Below, piece by piece: positions 28,849 through 38,618 of a DNA stretch of 64,000 nucleotides. This stretch comes from Eximiradius sp. (GTDB lineage: Bacteria; Bacteroidota; Ignavibacteria; Kapaibacteriales; UBA2268), in contig CAKZLY010000014.1 in NCBI GenBank assembly GCA_937127445.1, forward strand, positions 129,001 through 193,000. The letters are read 5' to 3'. A model generated the notes under the pieces. The model saw only the letters and a program-made list of their open reading frames with translations, was not told where the DNA came from and did no database searches. Position 1 is the stretch's first letter. Every line of letters starts with the position of its first letter. The translations under genes and the position numbers were made by a program.

Positions 28849-30291
28849 CTATTCAAGAATTATCTTTTGTGTTTTTGCTTTATTTGAGTTGCTAAATTTT
28901 GCAATATAAAAACCTTTCATTGCGGCTTTCGAGAGTGTCTCTACCACAGAAGAATTCCTTATATCTGCTCTATAAACAAGTTCTCCCAATAGATTGTAAA
29001 TCTCTAAATTATCATATTTCCCAAAGCAACTATTCAAATAAAACGTATTATTCGCAAAAAATATCTCTTGATTTTCAGATTTATCATCAATAGAGGTCAA
29101 GGCAGATAGCTCGAAAATATAACCAAAGGAAGAAATTCCTTTAAGGTTTTTGATAGCAACATTTGGAACTGAAAGACGCCACTTTTTCGGTTCTAATACT
29201 AAATTTGCTACAATTCCTGAACTGTTTATTTGTTTAGCTCTATCGACAGTGCCAATCGAAAAATCAATCGAACGAGCATCTGATTTCCAAATTGAAAAAG
29301 TTGCTTCGTTCCCGTCCAGAAGTCCTGTCGGCTCAATTCCTAAGACTTCAAAGTCCTCTAATTCAGGAATTTCAATTGTTCCCGCAAGCGATAAATACGG
29401 CTGATAAGTACTTACATAAATTGGATGAACAATGCTGCTACTTGTTTTCTGGACAACTACCTTCGGCAACTTTATTTCATAATTCGTATTATTGATAATA
29501 CTGCCAACTGGATGCTGTTTGTCGTAATTATAGGAAATGACTAAATTATCAATCATATTGACTTCACCGTTGCCATCACAATCTGCATAAGTTGCAGCTG
29601 CAGTGTCCCACGCAATAACAGGTTGAGGCGCCCATAGAGTGCTTGCAGGTTCGCGTTTAAAACTACGCATTTGCTTTGTGTTCGGACCCAAGCCTAAATA
29701 ATACGAAACTGTAGCAAAATCAAGATGATTTACTATCCCATCGTTGTTTGCATCACCGGGCCACACATTGACAAAACTATGAATTGTGTAGCTAATACTT
29801 GTTGTAGGCAAGTCTATGAGTTTCAATTGGCCATTGCTAACTACTGTTATTCGTGGATTAATTAAATTAAATGTAACTACATCAAAGTGTGGTGCGGCAG
29901 GGATTACAACAAATTTCAAATTAACTACTTTGGGATTATTGGGGGCGTTTGTGTCGCGAGTATAGTCCATACCGGAGGTTACAACCAATCTGCCGATATC
30001 AGTCGAAGCGTCGGGCAACGAAAGCACAAGCGTTTTCGTTGTACTACCGAAATTGCCACGTTCCCACTCAGAAAAGCGAATAAATTGCGTTTTGTTGTAG
30101 CGAAGTTCGAACGATACATTGGTGCATCTTTCGATATTTTCGGCAACTACATCGATGCTGAACAAGTAGGTAGCCGTAACAAACTTGCTTCGGGACGTAT
30201 CGACATCTCGTCTCACAAAGTTAAGCGATTGCGAGTGCAAGCCTGTTGCAGTCAACAATATTAAAGTTAATATGTAAATAATTTTTTTCAT
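28849..30291 (-). CDS. Secreted cohesin/dockerin-like protein with T9SS sorting domain
   Basis: From ATG 30291 the protein has 480 residues and a signal peptide ending T-G-L-H-S-Q. The N-terminal part is cohesin-like (N-V-S-F-E-L-R-Y-N). Two EF-hand-like dockerin repeats (GDANNDGIVNHLD and DCDGNGEVNMID) should bind calcium. The last 80 residues form a T9SS type A sorting domain ending T-Q-K-I-I-L-E. It is exported to the surface; a role in carbohydrate or protein scaffolding is possible but not shown. The frame extends 13 codons upstream without a signal-like start. Confidence 0.8.
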   Translation of the reverse strand: MKKIIYILTLILLTATGLHSQSLNFVRRDVDTSRSKFVTATYLFSIDVVAENIERCTNVSFELRYNKTQFIRFSEWERGNFGSTTKTLVLSLPDASTDIGRLVVTSGMDYTRDTNAPNNPKVVNLKFVVIPAAPHFDVVTFNLINPRITVVSNGQLKLIDLPTTSISYTIHSFVNVWPGDANNDGIVNHLDFATVSYYLGLGPNTKQMRSFKREPASTLWAPQPVIAWDTAAATYADCDGNGEVNMIDNLVISYNYDKQHPVGSIINNTNYEIKLPKVVVQKTSSSIVHPIYVSTYQPYLSLAGTIEIPELEDFEVLGIEPTGLLDGNEATFSIWKSDARSIDFSIGTVDRAKQINSSGIVANLVLEPKKWRLSVPNVAIKNLKGISSFGYIFELSALTSIDDKSENQEIFFANNTFYLNSCFGKYDNLEIYNLLGELVYRADIRNSSVVETLSKAAMKGFYIAKFSNSNKAKTQKIILE

Positions 30292-30326
30292 TATCAATTT
30301 ACTTAGCAATTGATATGCCAGAAATA

Positions 30327-31310
30327 TCAATCGCTATCAATATTTAGCAACTTTTTTGCCAAATTCGCTACGACTTTATTCATTTCTTCTATTTTATCTT
30401 CGTTGATTATATCGACAACTGTTCTGATTTTCTCAACATCATTTTCGTTAATTTTATAAAGTGTAAGCGAAATTTCTGCTGCTTCGGGCAATTGTTCGTA
30501 GCTTCCAGCAATAAAATATCCAACCCTGAATTTTCGCAGTGCGTCTATCTCATTTAAAGTAGGTAAATTATAATTTTCTACAACGTAGAGATTAAACAAA
30601 CTATACAAACTGTCCCGCGTTTCGAGGTCGTAAGCAACGAAATCCTTTGATTTTTTTGTTACTTCGAAAATTGCTTCCAATGCGGAAAACGAGGACGTTA
30701 CTCGTGCATCATACAAATTCCAGGGGCTTATGCCGATGGGCAGACTAAAGCCAATCCCAGTAAGAATTAGCGTTGGTACAGGTTTCACATTTAAGTTCCC
30801 AACTTGATTTGAATATAATTTGCTATTGTTTTTGGCATCTGCGAATGCCCTTTGAGTGGCAGTAAGCAGTGACGGATCGAAAAGAGCTTTTTCAGTAGTA
30901 GCCTGGCGATAGTTCAGATGGGCGAACCCTTCGCCAATCTGACGTTCCGTTGTGTCGGCAACATCGATAAGCACCAGTTCCACTCGTAGCATATTGATAA
31001 ATCTATCTGCTCGCATAAAAGCAACTTCATCTGCGCCTGCAATTTTGGCAATGTCGAGCAGAATAGGCTTTTTGCCTTCGTCGTAGAATTTTTGAGCGAT
31101 TGTGTCGCGGTCGGGTTTCTCAATGAAATCGAATTTGCCCGTTAGCCTTGTCGCAAGGGACAAAGCAGCGTCCGCCTTTGTTTCGGAAATGTCTTCCGTC
31201 GTTATGTTCCTGCCCGCAATGTAGTGGCCAAGCATAATCTTTCTTTTTTCAACCTTGCTTGAACACCCAATAATAACAAGCGTAATCAATAATAATGCTA
31301 ACTTTTTCAT
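30327..31310 (-). CDS. Putative lipoprotein of unknown function
   Basis: ATG 31310, with GAGGA 4 bases upstream, gives 327 residues starting with a lipoprotein signal whose lipobox is I-I-G-C. The longer frame to 31406 would bury this signal and overlap the next gene, so it is rejected. The mature protein is soluble and mixed alpha/beta; I recognise no family. It ends 35 bases before the dockerin protein and starts 7 bases after the T9SS-plug gene, so the three are probably one operon linked to envelope export. Confidence 0.65.
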   Translation of the reverse strand: MKKLALLLITLVIIGCSSKVEKRKIMLGHYIAGRNITTEDISETKADAALSLATRLTGKFDFIEKPDRDTIAQKFYDEGKKPILLDIAKIAGADEVAFMRADRFINMLRVELVLIDVADTTERQIGEGFAHLNYRQATTEKALFDPSLLTATQRAFADAKNNSKLYSNQVGNLNVKPVPTLILTGIGFSLPIGISPWNLYDARVTSSFSALEAIFEVTKKSKDFVAYDLETRDSLYSLFNLYVVENYNLPTLNEIDALRKFRVGYFIAGSYEQLPEAAEISLTLYKINENDVEKIRTVVDIINEDKIEEMNKVVANLAKKLLNIDSD

Positions 31311-31317
31311 TTTATCC

Positions 31318-32640
31318 TCAGTAACTTCTACTAATACTTTGCCTTGTTGCTGCAATAATTGCATCGTAACCTCCGAAAGCAACATCTTTGTAGTAAACAA
31401 ACGCAATGAACGAATGGTCGTTTACGCTTGTGTTGCCTTCGTATTGGTCGGTTGAATATCGCACCGCACGGTTTCGGTAAAAGTCGAATTCACCCGTGGC
31501 GTATAGATAATTGTGAACACCGCGACGCACCCATGCCCGCAGTTTGTAGTAGCGATCGGCTTCGTCGAAGTGCATAATCCAGCGAAAATCCGGCTTCCAG
31601 TTGTTGAAAGTGCCGATTATAAATACATCTTCGTTCGTAATTACTCCGTCGGGTTCAAGCAGAAACTCCAAATAAATATAGTCATTTGCATAATTTGGGA
31701 CGCGATTTGTAATCATCATCCCTTCGTTATCGTACTCGTTGAAGGTGCCGTTGCGCCGCAAATCCGATAGCGGTAATCTCTGTTCGGCTACTCCACGTGG
31801 GAAATAACCAAGATTGGTCAAATCCAGTACTCTATACTCGTTTTCGGCAGGCACACCCTCAATTCTAAAAAACTTCCTTGCTCCGATAAAACCCGAAACG
31901 CTTCTGCGATAATGATATTTATATAAATATGAATAGTCGTCTATATTGCTTCTGTCGGAAATTACGAGTGGTTCTTCCCAACGATTGTTTTTATAAAGCA
32001 CGCAAGTATGTACATTATTGTCCAGCAGGTTCAATTTTGACCAAACCTGCACATCAAGATTATAACTTGTTGATGAAACATTGTATTTGGTCGAATACAT
32101 ACTATTCCAAATGCTCATCGCTGTTTGGGCTCTCGGCTCAACTACAAAAAACTTTGCTTCTGCAAATTCTTCTTTATCATCGTCGTAATTGTAGAATTTC
32201 ACTTTCCAATTGCCAGAATACTTAATCGGAATATTAAAATCAGGAAATGTGAAATATCCTCTATGCGAAAAATATGGGTTGGTATATCCCGCCACATCCC
32301 AGCGAATATTGCTAAATCGGCGGTGGTATAATTCTTGATAGAATATATTCCCGGTTTCCTTCCAGTCGGCAGTGCAATGGACAAACCGAGCGTATAAGTT
32401 CGGTGGTACGTCTGCAAAAATATCGAGTTCCACAGTTATTTTCTCGCTCCCAATATTGGTCGAGTAACCTGAACTATTGTTCAGGACAAGTATAGGTGGC
32501 ATAGTTTCGTTATCACCGTATATTCGAACTCCGCACAGCAGTGGCTCTATCGATGGGATGAATTTATCTTCCTCTGCTTTTAAGCTAAACGAAAGCACTA
32601 ATAGCAATATCAATATTTTGATTGTTATTCTCTTATTCAT
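31318..32640 (-). CDS. T9SS plug-type protein (DUF5103)
   Basis: The 440-residue protein has a signal peptide (K-I-L-I-L-L-L-V-L-S-F-S-L-K-A). The body is typical of DUF5103, with early S-I-E-P-L-L-C-G-V-R-I-Y-G, then F-V-H-C-T-A-D-W and later D-V-F-I-I-G-T-F-N-N-W, an early-set/CBM-like module. Members of this family act as the periplasmic plug of the SprA translocon of the type IX secretion system. It leads an operon with a lipoprotein and a T9SS cargo. The assignment rests on motif memory only. Confidence 0.75.
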   Translation of the reverse strand: MNKRITIKILILLLVLSFSLKAEEDKFIPSIEPLLCGVRIYGDNETMPPILVLNNSSGYSTNIGSEKITVELDIFADVPPNLYARFVHCTADWKETGNIFYQELYHRRFSNIRWDVAGYTNPYFSHRGYFTFPDFNIPIKYSGNWKVKFYNYDDDKEEFAEAKFFVVEPRAQTAMSIWNSMYSTKYNVSSTSYNLDVQVWSKLNLLDNNVHTCVLYKNNRWEEPLVISDRSNIDDYSYLYKYHYRRSVSGFIGARKFFRIEGVPAENEYRVLDLTNLGYFPRGVAEQRLPLSDLRRNGTFNEYDNEGMMITNRVPNYANDYIYLEFLLEPDGVITNEDVFIIGTFNNWKPDFRWIMHFDEADRYYKLRAWVRRGVHNYLYATGEFDFYRNRAVRYSTDQYEGNTSVNDHSFIAFVYYKDVAFGGYDAIIAATRQSISRSY

Positions 32641-32823
32641 CTTTTTCTTATTGACAATTGCAAAAAATTGTAACTCAAAACTTATTTATAATGACGATTT
32701 ATTTGTTTAGACATTAAAAAATAATTGCATTATCAAAAATAATTTGCAGAAACGCTCGCAGTGCATCTCTGCAAAAGATTTGATCATAGGTTTTTGTGGT
32801 TACGCCTTGAACCTATAAGCAAA

Positions 32824-34797
32824 TTAATTTCTTGAAATATCTTTTACCGGTAGGGTAAAATAGAAAGTTGTCCCCTTGCCAATTTCGCTTTCAGCCCAGA
32901 TTTTCCCTCCGTGCTTGTTTATGAACTCCTTGCAAACAATCAGCCCAAGCCCGGTGCTCATTTCTCCTTCCGTTCCAGGACGAGAAATCTTTTTATCCAG
33001 GTTGAATAGCTTTGGCAAATTGTCCTCATCTATCCCAATTCCCGTGTCTTTCACAAATAAACATATCTCAGATTTTTTCGATGGCTTTTGACCAAGCAGA
33101 ACCTGTCCTCCACGATGTGTGAATTTTATTGCGTTTGTAACAAGATTGCGATATACTGTCCCAAGCATGTTTTCATCGGCAAACACCATAATATCATCAG
33201 GCACTTCAATATTTATTTCAATATTTTTTGCAGTTGCTTGCGGTTGCGAAATCAGCTTTACTTCCAAAAGCAAATTTTTCAGATTAAATTCATACGGTGC
33301 GAACTCAATTGTGCCCATCTGCGAGCGGGACCAAACAAGTAAGTTGTCCAGCAAGTGATAAGTGTTTTTCGAAGCATTCTTCAAGTTGTGTATCGCTTTT
33401 TTTCTTTCACCGTCGCTCATCTTTTCGTAAAACCTATCCAGTAGCTCTGCATTGTTTATTAGCGTTACAAACGGATTTCGCAAATCGTGAGCAATTATTG
33501 AAAAGAACATATCTTTTGTTTCGTTTGCGTAACGCAATTTTTGTTCCGAGTCCATCAATTTTTCGTTCAATTCAACTAATTTTTTTGATTCATTCGATAG
33601 ATTTTCGTTCAGCATTTTAAGTTCGTAATTTGATTCTTCAAGTTGCTGCAAAGTATCATTTAATTCTTTTGTTCGCTCTTTGATAATATTTTCCAAATTT
33701 TTGTTTATTTCTTGAAGCTGTTGCTCGGCAATTTTTCTGCTATGAATATCGCGAATTGTTCCAATAAATCCCATAACCTCGTTGTCCTCGTCGTACAACA
33801 ATGAAATATTAAGAGAAACCCAAATTTTAGAGCCATCTGCTTTGTAATGCTCAACCTCAATAAATCGGTTTTTCCCGTTTCGCTCTTCAAGCAGCTCTCC
33901 CAATGCTTTCTCAATTTTTTGACAGGAATATTCTGTAAATAAATTGTTAAAAGATTTGTTTTTATATTCACTAATTGTAAAACCAAATGTCTTGAAAACA
34001 GATGGACTAACGTAGGTAATTTTTTTGTCTAAATTTATAGTTATAACTACATCATTAATATTGTTTGCCAATTGGCGGTATTTTTCTTCGTTTTCTTTAA
34101 TGATATTTGTTATTTTAATTTGATTTTTCATATTCCTGTATAAAAACAAGATTACGAAGATAAATACTACTGCAATTGGCAACGCACTACTACTGATTAC
34201 ATCAAAATACCACGTGCTTGCATCAATGTCAACCCCTATTGCTCCTGCTATCTCACCTGTGTTTGGATTGACAATGGGCACTACGGCACTCACAAATGTC
34301 CCCCATTCATCACTATAAGGTCCAACAACAACAGGTTTTTGCTCCTCGAACAAATTAAAAAAGTCTTGCGGAGCATTTTTGTAGATGTCCCCGGGGTTTG
34401 CCTCTTTTTCCCTCAATTTATTTGTGTTGCCGCAATCGAAATAGAAAAATATTGCGCCTTCTTCATTCCGATTGAAAGCGTAAATATATCTATATTTCTT
34501 GTTTATCTTGAAAATTTCATAAGCACGCGACTTTACTTGCTTATAATAGGGATTGTTTACATCATCCTTTGTCCCAGAAAGTAGAAGTATATCCCCGTTT
34601 TGTATTATTTTTGATATGAAAAGTGCATTTGTTAAATGATTTTGCCTCAGCTTGTTATCTTCATAAATTAAAAGTTTATATACTGCAAATATTCCAATTA
34701 ATGCAACAGCAATTATTGCAACATACCAAACAATAGATTCTTTCTTCTTTTTCATTTCAAGTCGTAATAGGTGAATATTTAGATTATACGACTTCAT
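32824..34797 (-). CDS. PAS sensor histidine kinase with extracytoplasmic sensor
   Basis: The 657-residue protein has a helix (about 23-42), a dCache-like periplasmic sensor (about 45-200, G-A-I-G-V-D-I-D at its end) and a second helix (about 210-228). One PAS domain (235-365) follows, then a coiled coil, HisKA (F-F-S-I-I-A-H-D-L-R-N-P) and a HATPase (DTGIGI, TGLGL). It phosphorylates a response regulator, but none is adjacent. The ATG at 34755 (K-K-K-K before the first helix) is an alternative start. It lies 26 bases after the next kinase gene and is likely cotranscribed with it. Confidence 0.87.
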   Translation of the reverse strand: MKSYNLNIHLLRLEMKKKKESIVWYVAIIAVALIGIFAVYKLLIYEDNKLRQNHLTNALFISKIIQNGDILLLSGTKDDVNNPYYKQVKSRAYEIFKINKKYRYIYAFNRNEEGAIFFYFDCGNTNKLREKEANPGDIYKNAPQDFFNLFEEQKPVVVGPYSDEWGTFVSAVVPIVNPNTGEIAGAIGVDIDASTWYFDVISSSALPIAVVFIFVILFLYRNMKNQIKITNIIKENEEKYRQLANNINDVVITINLDKKITYVSPSVFKTFGFTISEYKNKSFNNLFTEYSCQKIEKALGELLEERNGKNRFIEVEHYKADGSKIWVSLNISLLYDEDNEVMGFIGTIRDIHSRKIAEQQLQEINKNLENIIKERTKELNDTLQQLEESNYELKMLNENLSNESKKLVELNEKLMDSEQKLRYANETKDMFFSIIAHDLRNPFVTLINNAELLDRFYEKMSDGERKKAIHNLKNASKNTYHLLDNLLVWSRSQMGTIEFAPYEFNLKNLLLEVKLISQPQATAKNIEINIEVPDDIMVFADENMLGTVYRNLVTNAIKFTHRGGQVLLGQKPSKKSEICLFVKDTGIGIDEDNLPKLFNLDKKISRPGTEGEMSTGLGLIVCKEFINKHGGKIWAESEIGKGTTFYFTLPVKDISRN

Positions 34798-34823
34798 AGA
34801 AAATATTATGCCAAAAATTTCAA

Positions 34824-37229
34824 TTAAATATTACCATTTTTAGGTAGCGTGAAATATATTACTGTGCCTTTGTTTGGTTCACTCTCAGCCCAAATTTGCC
34901 CGCCAGACATTTCAACAAATTCTTTGCAAAGCAGCAGGCCTAACCCCGAACCCCGTTCGCCTGCTGTGCCTTGTGTAGATCGAGCTTTCGACATTTCAAA
35001 CAGTTTCTCCAACCGTTCCTTGTCAATTCCTACGCCGCTGTCTTTTACAAACACAACGATATAGTTCTCGTCGAAATTATCATCTGCTCCAATTAAAATT
35101 GTCCCATAATGAGGTGTAAATTTTATCGCATTGCTTATTAAATTCCTTATTACTGTATCAATCAAATTCATGTCGAAATACGCTAATAGCTCGTTAGGAA
35201 CTAAATTATTTACTTGTATCTCTTTGTTTTTCGCTGTTTGCTGAAAGAGTCTAATATTCTGCTCAACTACTCCAAATAAAGGCTGGATAAATGGTATGAA
35301 TTCTATTTTTCTCATCTGTGCTTTTGCCCAGGTAAGAAGATTTTCCAGCATTTCATAAGTGCGTTTTGAGGTTTCATACATAACATTCAGCATATTTTTT
35401 ATTTCATCGGGTTTCATTTCATCGAAATAATACAGTATAGTTTCCAATAGACTTCTTGACGAACCTATTGGATTGCGCAGGTCGTGAGCTACAATGGAAA
35501 AGAATTTGTCTTTTGTGTCGTTAATCTTTTTCAGTTCATCTTCCGAGCGTATAAGCTTTTCATTTAGTTCAGATAATCGCATACTTTCGCGAGCAATTTC
35601 CTCATTCAAGTTTTTCAATTCATAATTCGAAACTTCTAAGCTTTCCAATGCTTGCTTTAATTCGAAAGTTCTTTGCTGAACCTTTGCTTCAAGAGTTCGG
35701 TTTAGTTCAAGGATTTCTTCCTCTGCTTTCTTTCTGTCTGTTATATCTCTGCAAATTCCTTCGTGAAAAATAATATTGCCGCTTTCATCTTTAATATATC
35801 TTGGGTGGTCTTCTACCCAAATCATTGTCCCGTCTTTTCTTTTCAGTCTGTATATATCTATTTCATTGCTAAACATTGTACTTCTCTGAATAATCTCATC
35901 TCTTTCTTCTGGCGTTACATATAAAGCCTCGGGAATATAAATCGATTTGAGTTCTTCTAAACTATCATAGCCAAGCATCTTAACAAATGCTGGGTTCGCA
36001 TCTAAAAACCGTCCATTCGGGGTTGAGCGGTAATATCCATCGGGCATAGTTTCAAATAAGTTACGGTATTTGGCTTCGCTTGTCATTAATTCCAAATTCA
36101 ATTGCTTCTGCACCCTATGGCTTCTTATAAGTATTGAAATTATTACCAACAAAAGCAAAATCACTATAAACAAAAACCACACTATGGTTTTATTCATTTC
36201 GTAAAAGGATTTCGGATTATTTATTATTATACTATTGGTTGGCAACGAGTCCGGAGCTATATCAAACTTTACTAAATAGTTGTAATCAAACATATAGCGA
36301 TTTAATCCATTATGGCGAACAAAGAGATTCTCGATTTTTTTACCTTCCAAAATTTGTTTTGCCAACTCGCCTGCAACTTGTCCTTGATAAAATCCACTCG
36401 TCAAGCAGCCGCCAACAATTCCTTTCCCAAGATAAAAATCCCATACTCCATAAATTGGAACTATCGAAGCTGCCGCGATTAACTCTATGCTTTGGTCGTA
36501 TGATATTACCTTGCCTGCTGCATCTCGATTGAATGTCATTAGGAAAATCAAGTCTTCATCTGAACGAATTTGCGATACTTCGTATAACACGTCTTCTATG
36601 GTTAAATTATCCAGAAATCTAAATTCTACTTTTTGCGAAAATTTCGGAATTACTGCATCCAATACTACTCTATTCCCCTTGCCCGTTGTTGTTGTGTCGT
36701 TTATTATGTGTATTCGTCTTGCCTTTGGATGCAATTTTAGCATTATATCAAAGGTTTTTGCTAAATCGAAAGCTTCGGATACTCCTGTTGCAATCCCCTT
36801 AATTCTTTCTTCTGTTTCTTGATTTAAATGATTTACTCCACAAAAAACAATTGGCGACCTTTTGAATATTGTATCACGGTTGTTCAACGCAAAATTAAAA
36901 GCATCGTCGTCCGTAGTAACAACTACATCGAATTTTTCATCGGAAAACTTGTGGAGAAATTCTTTCTTTTTTATCTCAAAATAATCGTTGCTAAAATGCC
37001 TCTTTGTATCTAAATACTCTGTAAATATTTCTGTGAAATTTATAGATGTAATTTTATCACGTATGCCGCGGTCTTCTTCATCAGTCCATTTTAATCCTTT
37101 GTGATAAGAATGCAGTATTAAAACTTTTTTGTTGTGGGAATGACTGGCGTAGGTCTCGACTATAAGAGAAAATACGATTATTGTGATAATCGCTAATTGC
37201 TTACCATATTTACTAATGAATTTTAACAT
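34824..37229 (-). CDS. Sensor histidine kinase with ABC-type substrate-binding sensor domain
   Basis: The 801-residue protein has a signal/anchor, then a periplasmic domain of about 320 residues resembling the ABC_sub_bind family (K-V-L-I-L-H-S-Y-H-K-G-L-K-W). One transmembrane helix follows (about 350-372), then one PAS (385-500), a coiled coil, HisKA (F-F-S-I-V-A-H-D-L-R-N-P) and HATPase (DSGVGI, GSGLGL). A captured small ligand should thus be read directly by the kinase. It is first in a two-kinase operon with 32824-34797; the kinase halves of the two are clearly related. No partner regulator is in sight. Confidence 0.87.
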   Translation of the reverse strand: MLKFISKYGKQLAIITIIVFSLIVETYASHSHNKKVLILHSYHKGLKWTDEEDRGIRDKITSINFTEIFTEYLDTKRHFSNDYFEIKKKEFLHKFSDEKFDVVVTTDDDAFNFALNNRDTIFKRSPIVFCGVNHLNQETEERIKGIATGVSEAFDLAKTFDIMLKLHPKARRIHIINDTTTTGKGNRVVLDAVIPKFSQKVEFRFLDNLTIEDVLYEVSQIRSDEDLIFLMTFNRDAAGKVISYDQSIELIAAASIVPIYGVWDFYLGKGIVGGCLTSGFYQGQVAGELAKQILEGKKIENLFVRHNGLNRYMFDYNYLVKFDIAPDSLPTNSIIINNPKSFYEMNKTIVWFLFIVILLLLVIISILIRSHRVQKQLNLELMTSEAKYRNLFETMPDGYYRSTPNGRFLDANPAFVKMLGYDSLEELKSIYIPEALYVTPEERDEIIQRSTMFSNEIDIYRLKRKDGTMIWVEDHPRYIKDESGNIIFHEGICRDITDRKKAEEEILELNRTLEAKVQQRTFELKQALESLEVSNYELKNLNEEIARESMRLSELNEKLIRSEDELKKINDTKDKFFSIVAHDLRNPIGSSRSLLETILYYFDEMKPDEIKNMLNVMYETSKRTYEMLENLLTWAKAQMRKIEFIPFIQPLFGVVEQNIRLFQQTAKNKEIQVNNLVPNELLAYFDMNLIDTVIRNLISNAIKFTPHYGTILIGADDNFDENYIVVFVKDSGVGIDKERLEKLFEMSKARSTQGTAGERGSGLGLLLCKEFVEMSGGQIWAESEPNKGTVIYFTLPKNGNI

Positions 37230-37407
37230 AACTTCTTACGAAAACGCAATCTATATGCCTATATTGTGTAAATTAATATTTATTAACCTTAAATTCATTT
37301 ATTAATTATCTGTTATTAAACTCTATTAAATTATTATTAGTATATTACATAATTTAGAATAATACTTTTTTTATATCGTTTAATTTACTTTAAAGACTGA
37401 TGTATTT

Positions 37408-37995
37408 ATGAAACAACTAAATGCAGAATTTATAATAGGTGCGAGCAATGTCGCTCAGTTTCCCAATCTTGCACTTCCCGAAGTGGCTTTCTGCGGTCGT
37501 TCAAATGTTGGGAAATCGTCCCTGCTCAATAGTATTGTCCTTAATAATCGCCTTGCAAAAATTAGTTCCACGCCAGGGAAAACCAAAGAGATAAACTTTT
37601 TCCTTGTCGACGAAAAGTGGGTTTTTGCTGATTTGCCCGGATTTGGCTATGCTGCTGTTGGCAAAGACTTACGGCTTAAATGGACAGCACTCAATTGGCA
37701 CTACCTCGAAAAAAGAGAAAATCTCAAACTTGTTTGTGTCCTTGTTGATTCCCGGCACGACCCGATGGAACAAGATTTAGAAACAATCGAGCGTCTTGAA
37801 TTTGCCGAAAGAAATTATCTTATCGTGCTTACCAAGTGCGATAAAATTAGTAAAGATGCAGTCGAGCAACGCAAACAGCAGCTCGAACATCTGGTTTCTC
37901 AATGCCACTTTGCCGTTGAAGTGCTGCCTTATTCCTCTGTTAAGATGCAAGGACGGGAAGAATTACTTGCAATTTTGAAACGTTTTTTAGGTTAA
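37408..37995 (+). CDS. engB: Ribosome biogenesis GTPase EngB (YsxC/YihA)
   Basis: The 195-residue GTPase assists assembly of the large ribosomal subunit. G1 GRSNVGKSS, G2-region TPGKTKEINF, G3 DLPGFGYA and G4 TKCDK are all present at normal spacing and the length is typical. It begins a compact plus-strand run engB-gmhA-pgi-queG with gaps of 3-15 bases. Confidence 0.95.
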   Translation: MKQLNAEFIIGASNVAQFPNLALPEVAFCGRSNVGKSSLLNSIVLNNRLAKISSTPGKTKEINFFLVDEKWVFADLPGFGYAAVGKDLRLKWTALNWHYLEKRENLKLVCVLVDSRHDPMEQDLETIERLEFAERNYLIVLTKCDKISKDAVEQRKQQLEHLVSQCHFAVEVLPYSSVKMQGREELLAILKRFLG

Positions 37996-38006
37996 AGGAG
38001 TTTTCT

Positions 38007-38603
38007 ATGCTTGATTTCGGGAAAAAATTATTCGATAGCTTGAACGAAACAATTGAAACAAAACAAAAAACTGCCGAATTATGTAGTTCAGAAATTGAAC
38101 AATCAGCTCATTTGCTTGCAGATACTTTACTCAACGGCGGCAAAATAATGATTTGCGGCAATGGTGGAAGCGCTGCCGATAGCCAGCACATCGCTGCTGA
38201 ACTTGTGGTTCGCTTGCGCAGCCATATCAATCGCCCTGCTCTTGCTGCTATTGCTCTTACAGTTGATAGCTCTATTCTTACAGCTGGGGGCAACGATATT
38301 GGCTTTGATAATATTTTTGCCCGTCAAGTGGAAGCATTAGCCCGCTCGGGTGATGCTTTTATCGCAATTTCTACAAGTGGTAACAGCGAAAATGTACTTC
38401 GCGCGGCACTCACTGCTCGAAAAATGGGCATCCGCACTATCGGCTTGCTCGGCAAAGACGGTGGCAAAATCAAAAACGAATGCGATTTATCAATAATTGT
38501 CCCTTCTTCCAATACAGCAAGAATTCAGGAAACTCACATCTTTATTGCTCACCTGTGGTGTGAAGCAATCGAAGAATTACTTTTTCCCGAATTTTTTCAA
38601 TAA
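38007..38603 (+). CDS. gmhA: Phosphoheptose isomerase (SIS domain)
   Basis: The 198-residue protein is a single SIS domain with the GmhA pattern I-C-G-N-G-G-S-A-A-D-S-Q-H-I-A-A-E-L, followed by I-A-I-S-T-S-G-N-S-E-N-V and the C-terminal Q-E-T-H-I-F-I-A-H-L-W-C. GmhA converts sedoheptulose 7-phosphate into heptose 7-phosphate for LPS core sugars. AAAGGAG precedes the ATG. It lies 11 bases after engB and 15 before pgi. Confidence 0.92.
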   Translation: MLDFGKKLFDSLNETIETKQKTAELCSSEIEQSAHLLADTLLNGGKIMICGNGGSAADSQHIAAELVVRLRSHINRPALAAIALTVDSSILTAGGNDIGFDNIFARQVEALARSGDAFIAISTSGNSENVLRAALTARKMGIRTIGLLGKDGGKIKNECDLSIIVPSSNTARIQETHIFIAHLWCEAIEELLFPEFFQ

Positions 38604-38618
38604 AAATAAAGGTGTCCT

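Noticed and set aside
31311-31406. Longer start of the lipoprotein gene (MRLFTTK...)
   Set aside because: It would overlap the T9SS-plug gene and bury a clear lipoprotein signal; GAGGA precedes the inner ATG.
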